A stretch of DNA of 64,000 bases from Thiomicrorhabdus aquaedulcis. Its GTDB lineage: Bacteria > Pseudomonadota > Gammaproteobacteria > Thiomicrospirales > Thiomicrospiraceae. Numbering within the stretch: the stretch's first letter is position 1; each line of letters starts with the position of its first letter. The position numbers were made by a program, and so were the translations under genes. A model generated the notes under the pieces. It searched no databases. It saw only the letters and a list, made by a program, of their open reading frames with translations, and was not told the DNA's origin. Of this stretch, positions 43,763-53,071 are shown in pieces. The stretch spans positions 806,001-870,000 of the forward strand of contig NZ_AP018722.1 in NCBI RefSeq assembly GCF_004001325.1. The letters are read 5' to 3'.

Positions 43763-45106
43763 ATGAATTTTTCTGCTCGTTTTAATCTTGGTCTTGCTAA
43801 TCAGCTGCAGGCTTTAACGCAGTCAATGCCGGCTGCGCCAAGTTTAAAAGTGGCCGGTCGGCTGGTACGCATGGTGGGCATGACGTTAGAGGTGGTGGGA
43901 ACCTATGCACCCTTGGGTGCGCGATGCAAAATTTTAAACGGATTGGCACCCGCGGTTGAAGCCGAAGTGGTGGGGTTTAATGGCAATAGATTGTTTTTAA
44001 TGCCGATTGGCGATACTCAAGGTCTTGCACCCAATGCGATGGTTCTGCCAATGGAAGGCGGGGTTAAAGTACCCGTAGGCATGGCCTTATTAGGACGAGT
44101 TGTTAATGGCAGTGGCCAGCCACTCGATGATAAAGGGCCTATCGAAGTTGAGGCTTATGTGCCTTTAACCGGTCAGCGTATAAATCCGTTGCATCGCCAT
44201 CCTATTAGCCAACCATTAGATGTGGGTATTAAAGCCATTAACGCATTACTTACCTTGGGACAAGGGCAGCGCGTGGGCTTAATGGCTGGAACAGGTGTGG
44301 GTAAAAGTGTTTTATTGGGCATGATGACCAAATACACTACAGCCGATGTGGTGGTGGTGGGATTAATTGGTGAGCGTGGTCGCGAGGTGAATGATTTTAT
44401 ACGTCAAAACTTGGGCGAAGAAGGATTAAAGCGCGCGGTAGTAGTGGCCACACCAGCCGACGATGCACCTTTAATGCGCCTGCACGGTGCTATGTTGGCA
44501 ACGGCGATTGCCGAATTCTTTAGAGATAAAGGCCTTAACGTTTTATTGTTAATGGATTCTTTAACACGATTTGCTCAAGCGCAGCGTGAAATTGCTTTGG
44601 CCGTCGGTGAACCTCCTGCCAGTAAAGGGTATCCTCCTTCGGTGTTTGCTAAGTTGCCGCAATTGGTTGAGCGTGCTGGTAACGGTCAAGCGGGTTGTGG
44701 TTCGATTACCGCTATTTACACCGTGCTGGCCGAAGGTGATGACCAGGGCGATCCAGTGGTAGATTCAGCTCGTGGGGTGTTAGATGGACACATTGTGTTG
44801 TCGCGCAGTGTCGCCGACTCGGGGCGTTATCCCGCCATAGACGTTGAGTCTTCGGTAAGCCGAGTGATGGTAGAAATTGCCTCTAAGGAACAGTTGCAGT
44901 TTGCACGGCGCTTTAAACAGTTGTATTCGGCGTATCAACAAAATCACGATTTAATTGCCGTTGGGGCGTATCGCCGTGGCAGTGACCCAGAAATAGACGT
45001 GGCTATGGCTAAATATCCAGCATTAAACGCATTTTTGTCGCAGCAAATTTCGGAGCAATTTACTCTTGAGCAGTCGGTGGCGGCTTTGGCTAAGGCGCTT
45101 GCTTAA
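43763..45106 (+). CDS. fliI: flagellar export ATPase FliI
   Basis: FliI powers the early steps of type III export. The 447-residue product (start MNFSARFNLGLANQLQALTQ) has the F1-beta-like Walker A GLMAGTGVGKSVLLGMM, VVGLIGERGREVNDFI, LLLMDSLTRFAQAQREIALA and the PASKGYPPSVFAKLPQLVER motif. An in-frame upstream start at 43673 would add a hydrophobic leader foreign to the family. No promoter is evident after the MITE, so it probably depends on read-through. fliJ overlaps its stop. Confidence 0.95.
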   Translation: MNFSARFNLGLANQLQALTQSMPAAPSLKVAGRLVRMVGMTLEVVGTYAPLGARCKILNGLAPAVEAEVVGFNGNRLFLMPIGDTQGLAPNAMVLPMEGGVKVPVGMALLGRVVNGSGQPLDDKGPIEVEAYVPLTGQRINPLHRHPISQPLDVGIKAINALLTLGQGQRVGLMAGTGVGKSVLLGMMTKYTTADVVVVGLIGERGREVNDFIRQNLGEEGLKRAVVVATPADDAPLMRLHGAMLATAIAEFFRDKGLNVLLLMDSLTRFAQAQREIALAVGEPPASKGYPPSVFAKLPQLVERAGNGQAGCGSITAIYTVLAEGDDQGDPVVDSARGVLDGHIVLSRSVADSGRYPAIDVESSVSRVMVEIASKEQLQFARRFKQLYSAYQQNHDLIAVGAYRRGSDPEIDVAMAKYPALNAFLSQQISEQFTLEQSVAALAKALA

Positions 45107-45555
45107 TGGCAGCCAATGGGCAACAGCGCGCCAAGACAATGCAAACCTTGGTGGACTTAGCGCAAATAGAGTTAGACAATGCGGCAAAATCGTTGGCAAT
45201 GTTTCAGGCGCAGTTAGAGCAGGCAAAACAGCAATTAGCGTCGTTAATGCAATACTCTGCTGAATATTCAACCGATTTAATTGCCACTCATCGCCCTTTA
45301 AGTCCTATTCAGTTGCAAAGTCGTGCGGCCTTTGGCGGGCGTGTACAGCAAGCCGTTGCGGCTCAAACCACTCGGGTAACCGAGGTGGAAAAAATGGTTG
45401 AAATGGCCAATCAGCAGTGGTTAGAGCGGCGCACGCGGGTGAAGGCTTTGCAAGCTTTATTGACAAAGTTAAAGCAGGGTATTCAAGTGCAAATGAATAA
45501 ACGTGAACAGCAGTTTATGGATGAACTGGCTACACAGGCCTCATTGAGAAAATAA
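45106..45555 (+). CDS. fliJ: flagellar export chaperone FliJ
   Basis: FliJ is the coiled-coil stalk of the export ATPase. The 149-residue product is almost wholly helical and charged (QTLVDLAQIELDNAAKSLAM, QAQLEQAKQQLASLMQYSAE, TTRVTEVEKMVEMANQQWLE) and overlaps the fliI stop by one base. Sequence conservation of FliJ is low; size, heptad pattern and position make the call secure. Confidence 0.92.
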   Translation: MAANGQQRAKTMQTLVDLAQIELDNAAKSLAMFQAQLEQAKQQLASLMQYSAEYSTDLIATHRPLSPIQLQSRAAFGGRVQQAVAAQTTRVTEVEKMVEMANQQWLERRTRVKALQALLTKLKQGIQVQMNKREQQFMDELATQASLRK

Positions 45556-45567
45556 GAGTTCAATGCT

Positions 45568-45579
45568 ACCAGGCCTGGT
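45568..45579. repeat. palindrome ACCAGGCCTGGT, exact, fliJ-fliK gap
   Basis: Exact intergenic copy 12 bp after the fliJ stop, immediately followed by a half copy (AACCAGGCTAC). Confidence 0.9.
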
Positions 45580-45630
45580 AACCAGGCTACAGTTTTGTGT
45601 TTTGGTTCTAATTTTTGACATTTGTATAAA

Positions 45631-45647
45631 TAGGCATGCTAATTGCT
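45631..45647 (+). promoter_or_regulatory. sigma-54 promoter for fliK and downstream genes
   Basis: TAGGCATGCTAATTGCT has GG at 45633-45634 and GC at 45645-45646 with the required 10-base gap, about 40 bp before the fliK ATG. Confidence 0.75.
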
Positions 45648-45686
45648 TTTTGTGAGTTACTCATACGATAAACTCGAGAAACCATT

Positions 45687-47282
45687 ATGTTGCATGCCAC
45701 ACACGCTATTAAACCCCCATCAGTCGCAAACGCCGCGGTACAGGACGTTGTGGCTCAATCAAAAGACAAGCTTTCTGCAAAGGGGGCGAGTTTTGCCGAT
45801 GTGTTTTCAACGCTCACCGAGACGACAACGGAAACAGAGGCGTCGGTTTTAAGCTCAGCGTTAACATTAGCACCGGGTCAATCGATATCTTTGGCGGGGT
45901 TACCAGCGTTGCCTGATGTAAGTGCTCAAATAGCGCAACCTGGCCTAGTTAATAATTTAACTGAAACAGATTTAAATACGACATTAACTGAACCTGATGC
46001 CACCGTGATGGCGCAGTTAGGTTTGCTGAACACTGGATTGTCTGATGATGCGTTAGCCCAAGTTGCAAGACCTGCTAATGGATTGACCAGGCCTGGTGAA
46101 TTGGCTGTGGCAACCATTGACAAGAGTTTAATTGATTCAGATGGCATGGCTTTAAGCACGGACGCTAGTGGGTTGCTCGTGAGCATCGAAAGCAGTAATG
46201 CAATTACAGCACCTATTGCCAACGCATCAGAGGTTTCTAGCACGTTGGCAGATGCGGTTGTTAATGATAAAACTATGGTTGATTTGTCTACAATTAATGC
46301 GTCTTTAGAGGCACAAGCAGTCCCAGTGGTTGGTGCACTTGGGGTTAGCACAAGTTCGCTGGTAACGCCTACAGGCACTGTAAATACTGCCGCAAGTTCG
46401 GCAAGTATTAATACCGGTGCAGGCATGCCACAATCTGGGGCTCAAACCGGTACGCAAGATGGTTCAACACAGTCTGGATTTTCTGGACAAGGGCAGTCTA
46501 ATGCTGGTGGACAGCCGAATGCTGGGCAATCGAATGCTGGTGGACAGCCGAATGCTGGGCAATCGAATGCAGGACAGCCAAATGCTGGGCAACCGAACGC
46601 GGGGCAGTCCAATCCTGGACAAACTAATCCGGGCCAGCCTAATGTTGGTCAAGCAACGCCAGGCCAGGCCATTGCACAGCAAATGATGGCTATGGGTCAA
46701 AATGTACAGGGTGATAAACAGGAGGCCTTAGAGCAACAGGCCAATGCATTTAAATTGACGGACGGAAATCTGGCAAAAAGTGGCGGTACAGACTTGTTAG
46801 TGGGGGCAGAGGTTGCCACTGAGCGGCGCAGTAGTTTGCCGCTTGGACTGCAAACCATTGCACATCCAGTTAAGCATCCTCAATGGGGGCAGGCTTTGGG
46901 ACAGCGGGTAGTCTTTATGGCTAACAGCGGTATTTCACAAGCGCAAATCACGCTTAACCCCGAAAAGCTCGGACCCATGCAGGTTAAGTTGCATATGGAC
47001 AAAGAACAGCAACTGCACATCACGTTAAACGCGCAGCATGGCGCAACGCGTGAAAGTATAGAAAACGCCTTGCCACGTTTAAAAGAGATGTTAGAGCAAG
47101 CAGGGATTGATTTAGGTTCGGTAAACGTTGGTCAAGATCGCCAGTTTTCCGAGCAGTTTTCAGGGGATTCATCGTCTCAACAACATTCACCAGGCCTGGT
47201 TAACGGGTCTGACACGCACACCGATGAACCAATGGTAATACCAGCGGTTTTGTCTGATAATCTTGTCGACTATTACGCCTAG
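45687..47282 (+). CDS. fliK: hook-length control protein FliK with glycine/asparagine-rich repeats
   Basis: FliK measures hook length and switches export specificity. The 531-residue product has a long Ser/Thr/Ala-rich N-terminal ruler, a repeat block (about residues 268-330) and a C-terminal switch domain with AQITLNPEKLGPMQVKLHMD, LNAQHGATRESIENALPRLK and MLEQAGIDLGSVNVGQDRQF. It is the first gene after a sigma-54 promoter. Two exact palindromes lie in it, at 46086 and 47189. The ruler is where the protein is expected to tolerate length change. Confidence 0.92.
   Translation: MLHATHAIKPPSVANAAVQDVVAQSKDKLSAKGASFADVFSTLTETTTETEASVLSSALTLAPGQSISLAGLPALPDVSAQIAQPGLVNNLTETDLNTTLTEPDATVMAQLGLLNTGLSDDALAQVARPANGLTRPGELAVATIDKSLIDSDGMALSTDASGLLVSIESSNAITAPIANASEVSSTLADAVVNDKTMVDLSTINASLEAQAVPVVGALGVSTSSLVTPTGTVNTAASSASINTGAGMPQSGAQTGTQDGSTQSGFSGQGQSNAGGQPNAGQSNAGGQPNAGQSNAGQPNAGQPNAGQSNPGQTNPGQPNVGQATPGQAIAQQMMAMGQNVQGDKQEALEQQANAFKLTDGNLAKSGGTDLLVGAEVATERRSSLPLGLQTIAHPVKHPQWGQALGQRVVFMANSGISQAQITLNPEKLGPMQVKLHMDKEQQLHITLNAQHGATRESIENALPRLKEMLEQAGIDLGSVNVGQDRQFSEQFSGDSSSQQHSPGLVNGSDTHTDEPMVIPAVLSDNLVDYYA
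46086..46097. repeat. palindrome ACCAGGCCTGGT, exact, inside fliK ruler
   Basis: Read as Thr-Arg-Pro-Gly-Glu, the same frame as the transglycosylase copy at 10582. Confidence 0.9.
46489..46668 (+). repeat. imperfect tandem repeats in fliK (PNAGQ-type)
   Basis: Units such as CAGCCGAATGCTGGGCAATC recur, including a 33-bp segment present twice in succession, coding for repeats of Gln-(Pro/Ser)-Asn-(Ala/Pro)-Gly. All visible units preserve frame. Later units are more diverged. Confidence 0.9.
47189..47200. repeat. palindrome ACCAGGCCTGGT, exact, near fliK 3' end
   Basis: Read as Ser-Pro-Gly-Leu-Val in the Ser/Gln-rich tail after the switch domain. Confidence 0.9.
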
Positions 47283-47291
47283 GAGCATAGC

Positions 47292-48281
47292 ATGACGTTT
47301 TTAAAGTATTTTGTAAGTGTATTAGGGCTGTGTGCTACCACGGCAATGGCCGACTCAGATGTGACGCAAATTCCCACACTGGGATTTGTGGTAATGGCGT
47401 TTGTAGGCGGTGCGTTAGTAACCGGTACGTTAGTGTATTTGCTTTGGTGCAATAAGGGCGGCGCATGCGATCAAACCCAATTAATAAGCCAGCTTAATTC
47501 AGTGGTTCAAACTGAAGACTTTGACACGCATCTTAACAACGAACACACCGACCCTAAGCTGATAGTCGTGCTTAATAAGCTGTTAGAAAGTGCGTCCAAT
47601 CAAGTGGTAAAAGGCATGATTGAAAAATCTAAAGTCGAATCTAAAGTGGCAGATTTAGAAGCGCAAATGGAAGAGTTAAACGAATCTCTAGCCGCCGCTT
47701 ACACCAAGCAATTTAATACGGTAGCGCATGAACCTTTTGATAACTCTGAACTGCTTGGATTATCCGGTAACTTGGCCAGTGTGGTGACTTTGCTTAATAA
47801 AGGTTCGGCCGAAGGCATTGCATCTGCGGCCAGCGTTATTACCGAAGTAAGTGGCTTAACACACGAAATGACGCACGCGTCGTCGGTCATTAAACGCTTA
47901 GAAGAAGACAGTAATAACATTGGAACGGTGCTGGTATTGATTCGCGATATAGCAGAACAAACCAATTTATTGGCCTTAAACGCGGCCATAGAAGCGGCAC
48001 GTGCCGGAGAGCACGGTCGTGGGTTTGCCGTTGTGGCCGATGAAGTTCGAATTTTAGCCGGTAAAACCCAACAAGCCACTAAAGAAATTCAAAAAATTAT
48101 TGAAGAATTACAACAACGCGCGCGTAATGCGGTGCAAGTAATGGAAAACGGACAGCAACGCGTTAGTACTACGCAGAGCCAAGCAGGTCGGGTAAATAGT
48201 CTTTTAAATGATATCGTTAGCAATCTTTCTACGTTAAAATCAGCGCAGGAAGCCTTGGCCAGCGTGATTAAAAAAAGTTAA
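47292..48281 (+). CDS. small membrane-bound methyl-accepting chemotaxis-type protein
   Basis: The 329-residue product has an N-terminal signal-like helix (residues 1-20), a single membrane helix (about 30-52, [20 protein letters not shown]) and no periplasmic ligand domain of useful size. The cytoplasmic part ends in the MCP signalling tip: [40 protein letters not shown]. This tip contacts CheA and CheW. It lies 9 bp after fliK and 97 bp before motA, so it may sense something tied to the motor or cell state instead of an outside chemical (inference). AGGAG precedes the ATG. Confidence 0.85.
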   Translation: MTFLKYFVSVLGLCATTAMADSDVTQIPTLGFVVMAFVGGALVTGTLVYLLWCNKGGACDQTQLISQLNSVVQTEDFDTHLNNEHTDPKLIVVLNKLLESASNQVVKGMIEKSKVESKVADLEAQMEELNESLAAAYTKQFNTVAHEPFDNSELLGLSGNLASVVTLLNKGSAEGIASAASVITEVSGLTHEMTHASSVIKRLEEDSNNIGTVLVLIRDIAEQTNLLALNAAIEAARAGEHGRGFAVVADEVRILAGKTQQATKEIQKIIEELQQRARNAVQVMENGQQRVSTTQSQAGRVNSLLNDIVSNLSTLKSAQEALASVIKKS

Positions 48282-48378
48282 GTTAGCGTAGTTTCAATTA
48301 GAATAAGTTCATTTTTTGCCAACTAACTTGGTAAATCGTGGACAAAGAAGTGACAAAAAGTAATAGGGTGAAGCGAGC

Positions 48379-49230
48379 ATGAAAGCAATTGTAGGGACAT
48401 TAGTCGTAATCGGAACGTTGCTGGGTGGGTATCTTCCTCACGGTAGTTTTGGCATCATGATTCAACCGCTCGAGTTGGTGATTATTTGTGGTGGTGCTCT
48501 GGGTGCCTACATTATTGCCAACCCCGGCTGGGTTATTAAAGCCGGTTTTGCTCAAGGGATTGGCTTAATGAAGCCCTCGCCTTACAACAAAGAGTTGTTT
48601 ATGGAGTTGCTTGGCCTGATGTTTAAAATTTTTAATAAAGCGCGTCGCGAGGGCTTAATGTCGATAGAGGCCGATGTTGAAGATCCTCATTCGAGCGACT
48701 TGTTTAACAGTGCACCAAAAGTGGCTGCCAATCACCATGCGATCGACTTTATTTGTGACTATTTACGTTTAATGATTAGTGGTGCAAGTAACCCCTATCA
48801 ATTAGAAGATTTAATGATTGTTGAATTAGACTCTCACCACCACGAAGCCTTAATGCCCAGTGCGGCCATTGGTAAAGTGGCCGAAGCCTTGCCTGCGTTT
48901 GGTATTGTGGCCGCGGTATTGGGGATTATTATTACCATGAGTTATTTGGATGCCGGACCAATGGAAATCGCCCATCACATGTCAGTTGCTTTGGTAGGAA
49001 CGTTCTTAGGGATTTTAATTGCTTATGGGTTTATCGCCCCAATAGCATCCGATTTAGCCAATCGTGCTGAAGCCGAAGGAGCGTTTTTTTCGACCATTAA
49101 AACCTGCTTAATGGCTAATTTAAATGGTTACGCACCTCAAGTAGCGGTCGAGTTTGGTCGTAAAGCCATTCCAAGTCACGAGCGTCCTACGTTTCAAGCG
49201 GTTGATGAATATTTACAAACTCAAAAATAA
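48379..49230 (+). CDS. motA: flagellar stator protein MotA
   Basis: MotA surrounds MotB in the ion-driven stator. The 283-residue product has the four helices of the family, starting VGTLVVIGTLLGGYLPHGSF, the cytoplasmic loop LMFKIFNKARREGLMSIEAD that contacts FliG, and PAFGIVAAVLGIIITMSYLD with the conserved proline near the channel. Presence of the ion-path residues does not settle H+ or Na+ use. motB follows after 64 bp. Confidence 0.95.
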   Translation: MKAIVGTLVVIGTLLGGYLPHGSFGIMIQPLELVIICGGALGAYIIANPGWVIKAGFAQGIGLMKPSPYNKELFMELLGLMFKIFNKARREGLMSIEADVEDPHSSDLFNSAPKVAANHHAIDFICDYLRLMISGASNPYQLEDLMIVELDSHHHEALMPSAAIGKVAEALPAFGIVAAVLGIIITMSYLDAGPMEIAHHMSVALVGTFLGILIAYGFIAPIASDLANRAEAEGAFFSTIKTCLMANLNGYAPQVAVEFGRKAIPSHERPTFQAVDEYLQTQK

Positions 49231-49294
49231 CCTATTCTTTTTTTACTAAAAAGCTCAAGCTTGTGTTTGGGCTTTACTAAACGGTTGAACTGTC

Positions 49295-50176
49295 ATGGCA
49301 GATGAACAATCCATCATTATTAAACGCTTAAATAAGTGTCCGCACGTGGCACATGGAGGGGCGTGGAAAATTGCTTTTGCCGATTTTATGACCGCCACCG
49401 CCGCGTTTTTTTTAATGTTATGGGTACTCGGCGGTACGAACGATGAAGAGATGAAGGCTATGGCTGAGTTTTTTCGCGACCCCACCGTAATTGAAGCATC
49501 CCCCTCTACGTTGGTTGAATCAAAAGAGGCCGGACAGACGGCCGATGCGATGATTGATATGGGGGGGTTTAAAGACGCACCTAAAGGCACTGAGGGCGAT
49601 GACGACGGCTCAGGAAAAGCCCAAGAAACCGCGCAAATGGAAGCCATGAAGCAAGAGCTAGAGCAAAAAATTGAACAAAGTCCTACGCTCAATGAACTTA
49701 AAGAACAGCTAAAGATAGACATCACCCCAAACGGTTTACAAATACAAATTTTGGACGACCGTAAACGTCCTATGTTTGGTTCAGGGGTGGACTTGCCCAA
49801 AGATTACGCCCAACAGTTATTGCGTGAAGTGGGAACTGTGTTGGCTACTACTAATAATAAAATTAGTATTGCAGGTCATACAGATTCGTCGGGGTATCAT
49901 GACAGTTCCGATTACACTAACTGGGAATTGTCTTCAGACCGAGCTAATGCAGCACGGCGTTTGTTGTTAGAAGGCGGTGTGGAGTCGTTAAAAATCGCTC
50001 AAGCCGTTGGTATGGCTGATACAGTGCCATTTGATAAAGAAAATCCGTATAATCCGCGCAATCGCCGAATTAGTATCATTGTCTTGAGCAAAGAAGCCGA
50101 AGATCGTTTAAAAAGTTTAAGCGATGCGCCTCTAATTGAAAACTTAAGTGAACAAACTATTCTAAATGGCGGTTAG
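49295..50176 (+). CDS. motB: flagellar stator protein MotB
   Basis: MotB anchors the stator to peptidoglycan and supplies the ion-binding aspartate. The 293-residue product has WKIAFADFMTATAAFFLMLW, with the aspartate in FADFMTA, followed by the single membrane helix. An acidic plug/linker region (residues 70-130) leads to the OmpA-like domain with SIAGHTDSSGYHDSSDYTNW, LSSDRANAARRLL and NRRISIIVL. It is paired with motA. Confidence 0.95.
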   Translation: MADEQSIIIKRLNKCPHVAHGGAWKIAFADFMTATAAFFLMLWVLGGTNDEEMKAMAEFFRDPTVIEASPSTLVESKEAGQTADAMIDMGGFKDAPKGTEGDDDGSGKAQETAQMEAMKQELEQKIEQSPTLNELKEQLKIDITPNGLQIQILDDRKRPMFGSGVDLPKDYAQQLLREVGTVLATTNNKISIAGHTDSSGYHDSSDYTNWELSSDRANAARRLLLEGGVESLKIAQAVGMADTVPFDKENPYNPRNRRISIIVLSKEAEDRLKSLSDAPLIENLSEQTILNGG

Positions 50177-50239
50177 CCAGGTGTTTATTTTCGTTAAGGT
50201 CTAGTGTAAAAAGTTTTAATCATCACAAGGAAAATCAGC

Positions 50240-50833
50240 ATGTCAGAAGCGGTGGTAGAAGAGAAGAAAAAAGGCGGTAAAGGCCTGGTCATTGGTTTGA
50301 TTGTTTTGGTGGTGTTGTTGCTAATAGGTATGGGTGCAATGGCATTTTTATTATTAAGTGGCGATAAATCAAAAGCAGAAGACGGTGAAACCCCTGAAGC
50401 GCACGCCGATGCAGAACATGGTGAAGGTGAATCTGCCGAGGATAAAGGCCACGCTAAAACCTATTCGCCAAAATACAAGCAGTTTCCACCACCAGATCCA
50501 GCAGCACCTCCAGGTTATTTTGTGATGGAAAAATTTGTCGTCAATTTTAATGGGGATGGCCAAGCTAAGTTTTTAGCGGTGGATTTGCAGTTTATGTCTT
50601 ATTATCAAGAAATAGTGAGTGCTACGGGTGAGATGGAGCATCTTCGTCCTATGTTAAAAAATGATATTGAGCGTTTGCTTAGAAATCAACATTTTAATGC
50701 CTTATCAAACGCGGATGGTCCGGATAAACTGCGTACCGAAATTTTAGATGTGACGCGCAAGGTTTTAGAAAAACACAATATTTACCCCGACTTGCTCGAA
50801 GATGTCTACATGACACGCTTTGTAATGCAATAA
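50240..50833 (+). CDS. fliL: basal-body-associated protein FliL
   Basis: FliL forms a ring around the stator and supports torque. The 197-residue product has one membrane helix (about 15-38), an acidic periplasmic linker, a Pro-rich YKQFPPPDPAAPPGYFVMEK stretch and the conserved FliL domain (FVVNFNGDGQAKFLAVDLQF, LRPMLKNDIERLLRNQ). AAGGAAA precedes the ATG. It starts the fliLMNOPQR block. Confidence 0.92.
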   Translation: MSEAVVEEKKKGGKGLVIGLIVLVVLLLIGMGAMAFLLLSGDKSKAEDGETPEAHADAEHGEGESAEDKGHAKTYSPKYKQFPPPDPAAPPGYFVMEKFVVNFNGDGQAKFLAVDLQFMSYYQEIVSATGEMEHLRPMLKNDIERLLRNQHFNALSNADGPDKLRTEILDVTRKVLEKHNIYPDLLEDVYMTRFVMQ

Positions 50834-50843
50834 GGCCGGAAAA

Positions 50844-51863
50844 ATGGATGATATCTTAAGCCAAGATGAAGTCGATGCCCTTTTAAAAGGCATGGGCGGG
50901 GGCGACGTGGATACCGAGGGTGATGACCCGTCTGCTCGCAAGGGTGCCAAGGTTTACGACTTCACCAATCAAGAGCGTATTGTTCGTGGACGTTTGCCGG
51001 CTTTAGATATTATTAACGAGCGTTTTGCGCGCGGTTTTCAACGCCATTTTAATGAGATGATTATGTCGAGCGTGGAGGTCACGGCTGGCGAAGTTAAAAT
51101 TATTAAAATGATTGATTACTTACGCAATTTATTTGTACCAACCAGTTTAAATATTTATCGAATTAATCCGTTAAACGGAGTGTCATTATTTACCCTAGAT
51201 TCAAAGTTGATTTTTACGGCGGTTGATATCTATTTTGGTGGTACAGGCTTGCTGCCTTTTAAAATTGAAGGGCGTGAATATACGCCAGTTGAAATGAGCA
51301 TGGTGCGCAGTATTTTAGATATATCTGCCCAAAACCTTCGCAAAGCGTGGGGGCCGGTGATGGACATCGAAATTGAATACATGCATTCTGAAATGAATCC
51401 AAAATTTGCCGGTATTGTTGATCCAACCGATATGATTGTTGTTAGCCCAATCAATGTGCGTTTTGAAGGGGTTGAAGGTCGAGTGGACATTGTGATGCCT
51501 TATGCAATGCTTGAGCCTATTCGCGACAAGCTTGAAGAAGGGATGCAAAACTTACAGGGTGAGAGCGATAATCGCTGGTCAAGAACGTTAAAAGAAGAAG
51601 CTAAAAACATTGAAATTAACTTAAGCGTCTCATTGGCTGAACTGCAAATGTCGATGCAAGATTTAATGAATATGGAAAAAGGCGATATTATTCCTTTAGA
51701 AATGCCCAAGCAAGTGAGTATTAAAGCCGAAGATATTGCTATTATGCGCGGTAAATTGGGTGAAAGTAATGGTAAAAAAGCCGTAAAAATTGAGCAGATA
51801 TTACATCACCCCGCTTATCAAGAGCGAACGATCGAAAATGTGAAGGAATGGTACGATGAGTGA
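50844..51863 (+). CDS. fliM: motor switch protein FliM
   Basis: FliM binds phospho-CheY and passes the switch signal to FliG. The N-terminus (MDDILSQDEVDALLKGM) is the CheY-binding peptide; the middle domain has IVRGRLPALDIINERFARGF and GGTG near the CheC-like centre; the C-terminal SpoA domain ends near IEQILHHPAYQERTIENVKE. The 339-residue length is standard. fliN overlaps by 8 bp. Confidence 0.97.
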   Translation: MDDILSQDEVDALLKGMGGGDVDTEGDDPSARKGAKVYDFTNQERIVRGRLPALDIINERFARGFQRHFNEMIMSSVEVTAGEVKIIKMIDYLRNLFVPTSLNIYRINPLNGVSLFTLDSKLIFTAVDIYFGGTGLLPFKIEGREYTPVEMSMVRSILDISAQNLRKAWGPVMDIEIEYMHSEMNPKFAGIVDPTDMIVVSPINVRFEGVEGRVDIVMPYAMLEPIRDKLEEGMQNLQGESDNRWSRTLKEEAKNIEINLSVSLAELQMSMQDLMNMEKGDIIPLEMPKQVSIKAEDIAIMRGKLGESNGKKAVKIEQILHHPAYQERTIENVKEWYDE

Positions 51864-52308
51864 AAATGACGATTTAAGTGCGTGGGGCGATGCCTTAGCC
51901 GAGCAAGCGCAAGCCGCTGAGGAAGATCCATGGGGTTCGGCATTAAACGAACAGGCGGCGGCCAAAGATAAAGCAAGTATTAACGCCGACTCTATTAGTA
52001 CAGCCGAGTTGGATGCTTTGGCGTCTGAACGCGGTGATAAAAAGAATAAAGTGGATTTAGATGTCCTGTTGGATATTCCAGTCACTTTGCAGCTTGAAAT
52101 TGGCCGTGCTAAGGTGTCAATTCGCAACTTGTTGTCGTATACCCAAGGTTCTGTGGTTGAGATGGATAGATTAGCCGGCGAGCCATTAGACTTATTGGTA
52201 AACGGTACGTTAATTGCGCACGGTGAAGTAGTGGTCATTAATGACAAGTTTGGTGTGCGCTTAACCGATGTGGTGAGTCCGCAAGAACGAATTAAAAAAC
52301 TTAAGTAA
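51856..52308 (+). CDS. fliN: motor switch protein FliN
   Basis: FliN forms the lower C ring. The 150-residue product has an acidic, disordered N-terminal half and the SpoA domain at the end: LDVLLDIPVTLQLEIGRAKV, IRNLLSYTQGSVVEMDRLAG, EPLDLLVNGTLIAHGEVVVI, KFGVRLTDVVS. It overlaps fliM. Confidence 0.97.
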   Translation: MSENDDLSAWGDALAEQAQAAEEDPWGSALNEQAAAKDKASINADSISTAELDALASERGDKKNKVDLDVLLDIPVTLQLEIGRAKVSIRNLLSYTQGSVVEMDRLAGEPLDLLVNGTLIAHGEVVVINDKFGVRLTDVVSPQERIKKLK

Positions 52309-52441
52309 CGCCACGATTAAACAGTGTCATGATTAAATTATGGTTCACCACCACTTTGTAATGCACTGATTATGGCTTTACAAAGTGGTTTATGCGTCAT
52401 TGTCTAAGCACATAACAGTGCAAACTAAAGAAGTAAATCAG

Positions 52442-53071
52442 ATGCAACGATTCAACCAGGCCTGGTTAATGTTATTAAGCCGCTCAATCTTTTCGGTTAT
52501 GTTGCTGGGGTTTTTTACGTCCGTTCATGCGACCGAAGCGCCGGAGTCTCAAGAGCCTAACAAAACGTCTATTGATCAAACTGTTACCACGCCAGCTACG
52601 CAGCCGCATTTTGCAATAACGTCTGCCGATCCTAAATCTTCATCTGTTACAGCACCCGCATCAACGGCTGCACCAACGCCGGTTATTGGTGAGTCGGCTT
52701 CAAAGCCCAGTGATTATTTTGGCCAAATTATGCTGTCTTTGGTGTTGGTGCTCATGATTATCTTTTTGGCGGCGTGGTTGTTGCGCCGCTATGGTCGTTT
52801 TCCTGGCGTAGCCGACGGGCATTTAAAAGTGCTTGGGGCTTTATCGGTCGGACAACGTGAGCGAATTTTACTGTTGCAAGTAGGAAGTGAGCAAATACTG
52901 GTGGGCGTGACTACCAGTAAAATAACCACGTTGCACCATCTTGAAGAGCCTGTGCAAGTAAAGGATAATGTGGCCATAAGCAGCCAGTTGATGAACAGTT
53001 CGTTTTCGCAGCGTTTGCAAGAAGCCCTAAAACCCAAGGATGCAACAAACACCCCTCGTGCAGACACTTAA
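52442..53071 (+). CDS. fliO: flagellar export protein FliO
   Basis: FliO assists assembly of the FliP ring. From ATG 52442 the 209-residue product has a signal peptide (to about residue 32, SVHA), a Thr/Ser/Pro-rich periplasmic part, one membrane helix (IMLSLVLVLMIIFLAAWLLR) and the FliO cytoplasmic domain (LKVLGALSVGQRERILLLQV, QILVGVTTSKITTLHHLEEP). An upstream in-frame start at 52385 has no ribosome site advantage. It overlaps fliP by 32 bp. Confidence 0.88.
   Translation: MQRFNQAWLMLLSRSIFSVMLLGFFTSVHATEAPESQEPNKTSIDQTVTTPATQPHFAITSADPKSSSVTAPASTAAPTPVIGESASKPSDYFGQIMLSLVLVLMIIFLAAWLLRRYGRFPGVADGHLKVLGALSVGQRERILLLQVGSEQILVGVTTSKITTLHHLEEPVQVKDNVAISSQLMNSSFSQRLQEALKPKDATNTPRADT
52455..52466. 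repeat. palindrome ACCAGGCCTGGT, exact, in fliO signal peptide
   Basis: Read as Asn-Gln-Ala-Trp-Leu near the start of the signal peptide, the same frame as the copies in legC and flhF. Confidence 0.9.

Noticed and set aside
45625-45640. TTGACA followed by TATAAA before fliK as a sigma-70 promoter
   Set aside because: The two hexamers are only a few bases apart instead of about 17; the -24/-12 site at 45631 fits better.
45926-46426. 166-residue minus-strand frame inside fliK
   Set aside because: Antisense shadow in a low-complexity Ser/Thr/Ala region; the fliK frame is complete.
46464-46700. Open frames on both other strands across the fliK repeats
   Set aside because: They are periodic shadows of the repeat block; the FliK frame continues through it into the conserved switch domain.
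49255-49800. 181-residue minus-strand frame over motB
   Set aside because: Overlaps the conserved MotB membrane helix and linker and shows no recognisable protein features.
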